Below, in pieces: positions 60,986-64,000 of a stretch of DNA of 64,000 nt. The notes beneath the pieces are model-generated. The model had not been told where the DNA came from, did no database searches, and worked only from the letters and a program-made list of their open reading frames with translations. This DNA comes from Pseudogemmobacter sp044142105. Its GTDB lineage: Bacteria > Pseudomonadota > Alphaproteobacteria > Rhodobacterales > Rhodobacteraceae. The position numbers and the translations under genes were made by a program. Each line of letters begins with the position of its first letter. Within the stretch, counting starts at the first letter, position 1. The stretch is taken from positions 744,001-808,000 of the forward strand of contig NZ_JBGTYM010000001.1 in the NCBI RefSeq assembly GCF_044142105.1, read 5' to 3'.

Positions 60986-61340
60986 GATCTTCTCCTGCAG
61001 CCGACCCGAATGGAACGTACGAGTCGCGTTCGGTCATCCGGGAAGAAATCTGACTGCGGACAATATGTTTCAAGAGCGCGTCGGCGGCAATCTGCAAAGC
61101 GCGCAGGAATTCCGGCGTATCGGCATAGGTTTCGGGCGGCAGGGGTTGGGCCAGAACGCGCGCGATCAGGCTGCCGTCGCCATGACGTGGATGCGGGCGG
61201 CCGGTTTGCGCCATCCGAAGCGCAGCCGCCTCGGTCTCGGCCAGCACACGCAGCGCGGCGCAAGGTCGCGTCTGCTCGGGGCAAAGCATGAGATGCCGCG
61301 CCAAGGCCGTGAGTTCATGCGGCAGCGGTCTGATGTACAT
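60927..61340 (-). CDS. DUF7742-like small protein between GTA cluster and cysE
   Basis: The 137-residue protein opens YIRPLPHELTALARHLMLCP and has HPRHGDGSLIARVLAQP and FLRALQIAADALLKHI, matching my memory of the DUF7742 family that lies between GTA orfg15 and cysE in Rhodobacteraceae. Its function is unknown. It starts 7 bases after the orfg15-like stop and runs about 59 bases into cysE in another frame; the last 35 residues look low-complexity, so the true end could be conserved or frame-shifted. No DNA or membrane domain is visible. Confidence 0.65.
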   Translation of the reverse strand: MYIRPLPHELTALARHLMLCPEQTRPCAALRVLAETEAAALRMAQTGRPHPRHGDGSLIARVLAQPLPPETYADTPEFLRALQIAADALLKHIVRSQISSRMTERDSYVPFGSAAGEDHGRDKTARHHSRSGLDTHL

Positions 61341-61347
61341 GTCAAGA

Positions 61348-64000
61348 TCACGCCGGGATTTCAACTCGGCGGAACGGGCCTGCCCCAAAGCGCTGTGACA
61401 ACTGCGCCACCTCGATGCCGAATGGGGCGACCGCACCGTCGACCGTCTGCGCGGCGGCTGGGTAGTCGAACTCCGGGTCCGACACAGTGTATTCGACAAG
61501 AACCGTCGCACCCGAAAGAACACGCACCAGATAGGCCTCGGTCTCTTCGCCAAGAGGCACTTCGATCTGTTGCCAGCCGTCGCCCTCGATCCTTGTCCGG
61601 CGGTTCCAGCTTATATGAAGGTCGCTTCCGGCGGCACCCTGCGCCTCGAGATGGGCGACAGGATAGGGGCGCAAGCCGATCCCGTCGAAGGCCGAAGCAA
61701 TGGATACCACATTCGGATCGTCAAAACCCCGCGCGGTAACCCCAATTCGGTAGTTGCGCGCCAAGCCACGGGCGCTGGCGGCGAGATCGATCTGCACGAG
61801 CGCCTGATCGAGCAGGACAACCGTACTTCCGACCGGCCAGACCGGCGGCATGATACCATCGGTTCCCAATTGCCCGCGAAGACGCATAGAAATCTCATAG
61901 GTTTGTGGCGCAACCAGTGCTGCCTGCGCGAATTGGAACACCTCCCAGTTGCCGCCGCTGCCATCGCCAATCGCCATCGCATTGGCGCCGTTCAGAACCG
62001 CCAATGCGCTGGCCGACGATAGCGCCCCGCCCGTGACTCGCACCCGCAACGCGCTGCCGCGATCCCAAAGCCCCTGCCGCGCAGCCGCCAACTCCGTTTC
62101 CGTAATACCGATGATCGAGGGTGCCGCTACCAACCGGTTTACCTCGAAACTCGTGTCAGCGCTCGCTGACCATACCGCCACAGCCCCCGGCCAGGGTTCC
62201 GCCGTCACAGCGACATGCGGAGCATGTGGCACCTCTGTGCCCGTCAAAATCGGCAGATCTAGGAAGACGGGGTAGACCGGCACGGGAGACACGAATGGCC
62301 GCTGAAGTCCCGGCTCTTCCAGGACGTCACCACTGTCATAGACCCCGCCCTCGATGCGCGTGGCTTCGATCAGGCGGGCCTCAGCCTGCTCAACCCGGTC
62401 AATCCGATAGGTGCTGCCGTCCTCCAACCGCACCCGGTCGCCCGCGCCCACGCTTCGCCGCGACGGTGGCAGCGCCAGACGCAGACTGTCGCGCGCGATG
62501 CGGCTTTCCGCCAGCCATCGATGCGCGATGATCCGCCCCTCCGCAGGCGTCAAGGCCAATGGCACCTCGCTGGCCGAGACACTGCGTTGTTCCTCGTCAG
62601 GATACCGCGCCTCGCTGCTCCGCACTTCGTAGTCGCCCTCGGCGTCGACGTGATTCAGTCGAACCATGCCGCTCGTCTCAGGCGCAGCACTTCGAGTCAG
62701 TTCCGCATAGCCGTCTGTATCCGCTGTCTGGGCGCAAGCCTCTTCCTGCAATTCATGATCAACGCCACCGCGTCGCGACAAAAAGGCGATCTTTCCCTCG
62801 CGCTCCGCGGCATCGACGCCGAAGGCCAGCATCAGCGGCTGCAAACTGGCGCGCGCACTCTGCGACTGATCCTGCACATAGCCGCGGACCAATCCGTATA
62901 GCTGCGATGTTTCCACCCCCCCCACGCCCGCCCGGGCAGCGATTTCGCGGACCACGGCCGCGAGGGGTTGGTTCGTCGCGCGACCGTTCAGCCAATGGCC
63001 GCGCGCGTAGGCTTCGCCATCGCTCCACAGATCGGTACGGCCCGGAAAAGCCGGGAAGGGTCGCGCATCCCAGGCCCAGGCATGGGCACGCGCGAAATCA
63101 AGCATCGGGGCGCCATAGATCAAGGAGACGGGGTTGTTGGCGGGATCGGTCCAGTAGCGCGCCATCGCCCTGAAATATTGCAACTGCATCAGATCGTCGC
63201 GCCGCCCGTTCGAAGCGCGCGGCAAGGCGGATTCCGACGACGTCAGATCGATGAACTTGTTCGGCTGGTTCGCCCCCTTGTCCAATGCCGCACAGCCATA
63301 TTCGGTAAAGCAGATCGGTTTCGACTGCGGCACCCAGGCCGTTGGCAGTGCCGCTCGCACCGCACCTGTCCGCGCGTGGTGTTCGTTGCCCCACCAGCCC
63401 CTCAGATCCTTGACGCGAAACAGCCATGGCTCGTCGAAAGCGCCGTCCTCGATGGGCAACCTTGTCTGAACCTCCTCGCCTTCAGGGCTGTCATAGTACC
63501 AGTCAAAGCCCTCGCCCCCGGCGATGTTGGCGGTCAGATAGTCAAGGTTGTAGATCGAGCCCCATGCCGCATCTGCTTCGCCGTCCCGGTTCCGCCAATC
63601 AGACAGCGGCATGTAGTTGTCGATGCCGACGAAATCGATACTTGTGTCCGCCCAAAGCGCGTCGAGCGGGAAATAGACATTCTCATCAGCCACATAGCTG
63701 CCATACTCGGTCCAATCTGCGGCATAGCTGATCTTGCAGTCGGGACCCAGGACAGACCGCACATCCGCCGCAAGCTGTCGAAGGGCCGCAACGGCTGGAA
63801 AACTGTCCGAGGCGCCGCGAATCCGGGTGATGCCCCGAAGTTCCGAGCCGATGCAGAATGCGTCGACGCCGCCGGCAATCTGGCACAGACGGGCATAATG
63901 CAGGATGAAACGGCGAAAGCTCCATTCGCTTGGACCTGCATAGCCAATCGTCTCGCCGGCAGCCGTGACGTGCGCTGGCAAGGCAGTGCCGAAGAAGGCG
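61348..64000 (-). CDS. GTA orfg15-like phage host-specificity protein with GTA TIM-barrel domain (5' end outside window)
   Basis: About 883 C-terminal residues are visible; the frame is open through the window edge. The first part is the GTA TIM-barrel-like glycosidase domain with FCIGSELRGI and CFTEYGCAALDKGAN (possible acid/base and nucleophile Glu). It continues into phage tail-hub-like modules (VRLEDGSTYRIDRVEQAEARL, LRVRVTGGALSSASALAVLNG). It matches R. capsulatus GTA orfg15 (rcc01698) by architecture. The C-terminus ends close to the DUF7742/cysE pair, as in GTA clusters. Confidence 0.85.
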   Translation of the reverse strand, partial: AFFGTALPAHVTAAGETIGYAGPSEWSFRRFILHYARLCQIAGGVDAFCIGSELRGITRIRGASDSFPAVAALRQLAADVRSVLGPDCKISYAADWTEYGSYVADENVYFPLDALWADTSIDFVGIDNYMPLSDWRNRDGEADAAWGSIYNLDYLTANIAGGEGFDWYYDSPEGEEVQTRLPIEDGAFDEPWLFRVKDLRGWWGNEHHARTGAVRAALPTAWVPQSKPICFTEYGCAALDKGANQPNKFIDLTSSESALPRASNGRRDDLMQLQYFRAMARYWTDPANNPVSLIYGAPMLDFARAHAWAWDARPFPAFPGRTDLWSDGEAYARGHWLNGRATNQPLAAVVREIAARAGVGGVETSQLYGLVRGYVQDQSQSARASLQPLMLAFGVDAAEREGKIAFLSRRGGVDHELQEEACAQTADTDGYAELTRSAAPETSGMVRLNHVDAEGDYEVRSSEARYPDEEQRSVSASEVPLALTPAEGRIIAHRWLAESRIARDSLRLALPPSRRSVGAGDRVRLEDGSTYRIDRVEQAEARLIEATRIEGGVYDSGDVLEEPGLQRPFVSPVPVYPVFLDLPILTGTEVPHAPHVAVTAEPWPGAVAVWSASADTSFEVNRLVAAPSIIGITETELAAARQGLWDRGSALRVRVTGGALSSASALAVLNGANAMAIGDGSGGNWEVFQFAQAALVAPQTYEISMRLRGQLGTDGIMPPVWPVGSTVVLLDQALVQIDLAASARGLARNYRIGVTARGFDDPNVVSIASAFDGIGLRPYPVAHLEAQGAAGSDLHISWNRRTRIEGDGWQQIEVPLGEETEAYLVRVLSGATVLVEYTVSDPEFDYPAAAQTVDGAVAPFGIEVAQLSQRFGAGPFRRVEIPA

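Overview
The window is high-GC, densely packed alphaproteobacterial chromosome, best matched to Rhodobacteraceae (Rhodobacter, Paracoccus or Gemmobacter-like). The evidence is gene order and family content: bamE | yceD-rpmF-plsX-fabH-ihfA-merR-tRNA-Pro; argS-SPOR-nagZ-scpA-scpB; the divergent anmK/tyrS pair; pgk-fba-ftsB-pdhABC with a lipoyl domain on PdhB; a double-length dCTP deaminase; and the end of a gene-transfer-agent (GTA) cluster next to cysE. No rRNA operon, IS element, CRISPR array or complete prophage is visible. It is core chromosome with a few accessory insertions.

Layout. 0-5 kb: 3' end of xerD, a CNNM/CorC-type membrane protein, a secreted CAP-RTX protein and a HerA-like ATPase. 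5-13.7 kb: an sRNA candidate, an IalB protein, a lipid module (lpxD, dedicated ACP, ketoacyl synthase), an L,D-transpeptidase divergent from a MepK-like endopeptidase, rlmE and ppx. 14-16.2 kb: a C1 cluster (small 'virulence factor' protein, MetF-like reductase, methyl-THF:corrinoid methyltransferase). 16.2-23.2 kb: olsB-bamE, divergent from the rpmF/plsX/fabH/ihfA/merR block, then tRNA-Pro(GGG) and dcd. 23.3-30.8 kb (minus strand): argS, SPOR protein, nagZ, scpAB and a small basic protein, then a holin/GH108 endolysin pair and ccmE. 30.8-39 kb: argC, epmA divergent from efp, a PACE transporter, a DUF1684 protein, murI, a LysR regulator, a strong sRNA candidate, and an ECF42 sigma factor with its DGPF protein. 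39-49.9 kb: purL, bolA-grxD, an MliC-like protein, zapA with a coiled-coil partner, tkt, anmK/DUF421, tyrS and two cyclophilins. 50-58 kb: pgk, class I aldolase, ftsB, an inserted SDR/HxlR module and pdhABC. 58-64 kb (minus strand): a GTA gene (orfg15-like, truncated by the window), a DUF7742 gene, cysE, and a three-gene phospholipid cluster (plsC-like, cdsA-like, CDP-alcohol phosphatidyltransferase).

Functional threads. Envelope construction and recycling dominate: L,D-transpeptidase/endopeptidase, murI, nagZ, anmK, lpxD/ACP/KAS, plsX, fabH, olsB and the lipid triad. Central carbon flux is covered by tkt, pgk, fba and pdhABC. The holin/endolysin pair at 29-30 kb and the GTA gene at 61-64 kb may belong to one dispersed GTA programme. 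Less described signals are non-coding: two orphan promoter-hairpin-terminator units, paired palindromes upstream of purL, helically phased GGAAGAC repeats upstream of argC, and two copies of a GC-rich intergenic palindrome. All calls come from reading the sequence and recognising families; no database search was run.
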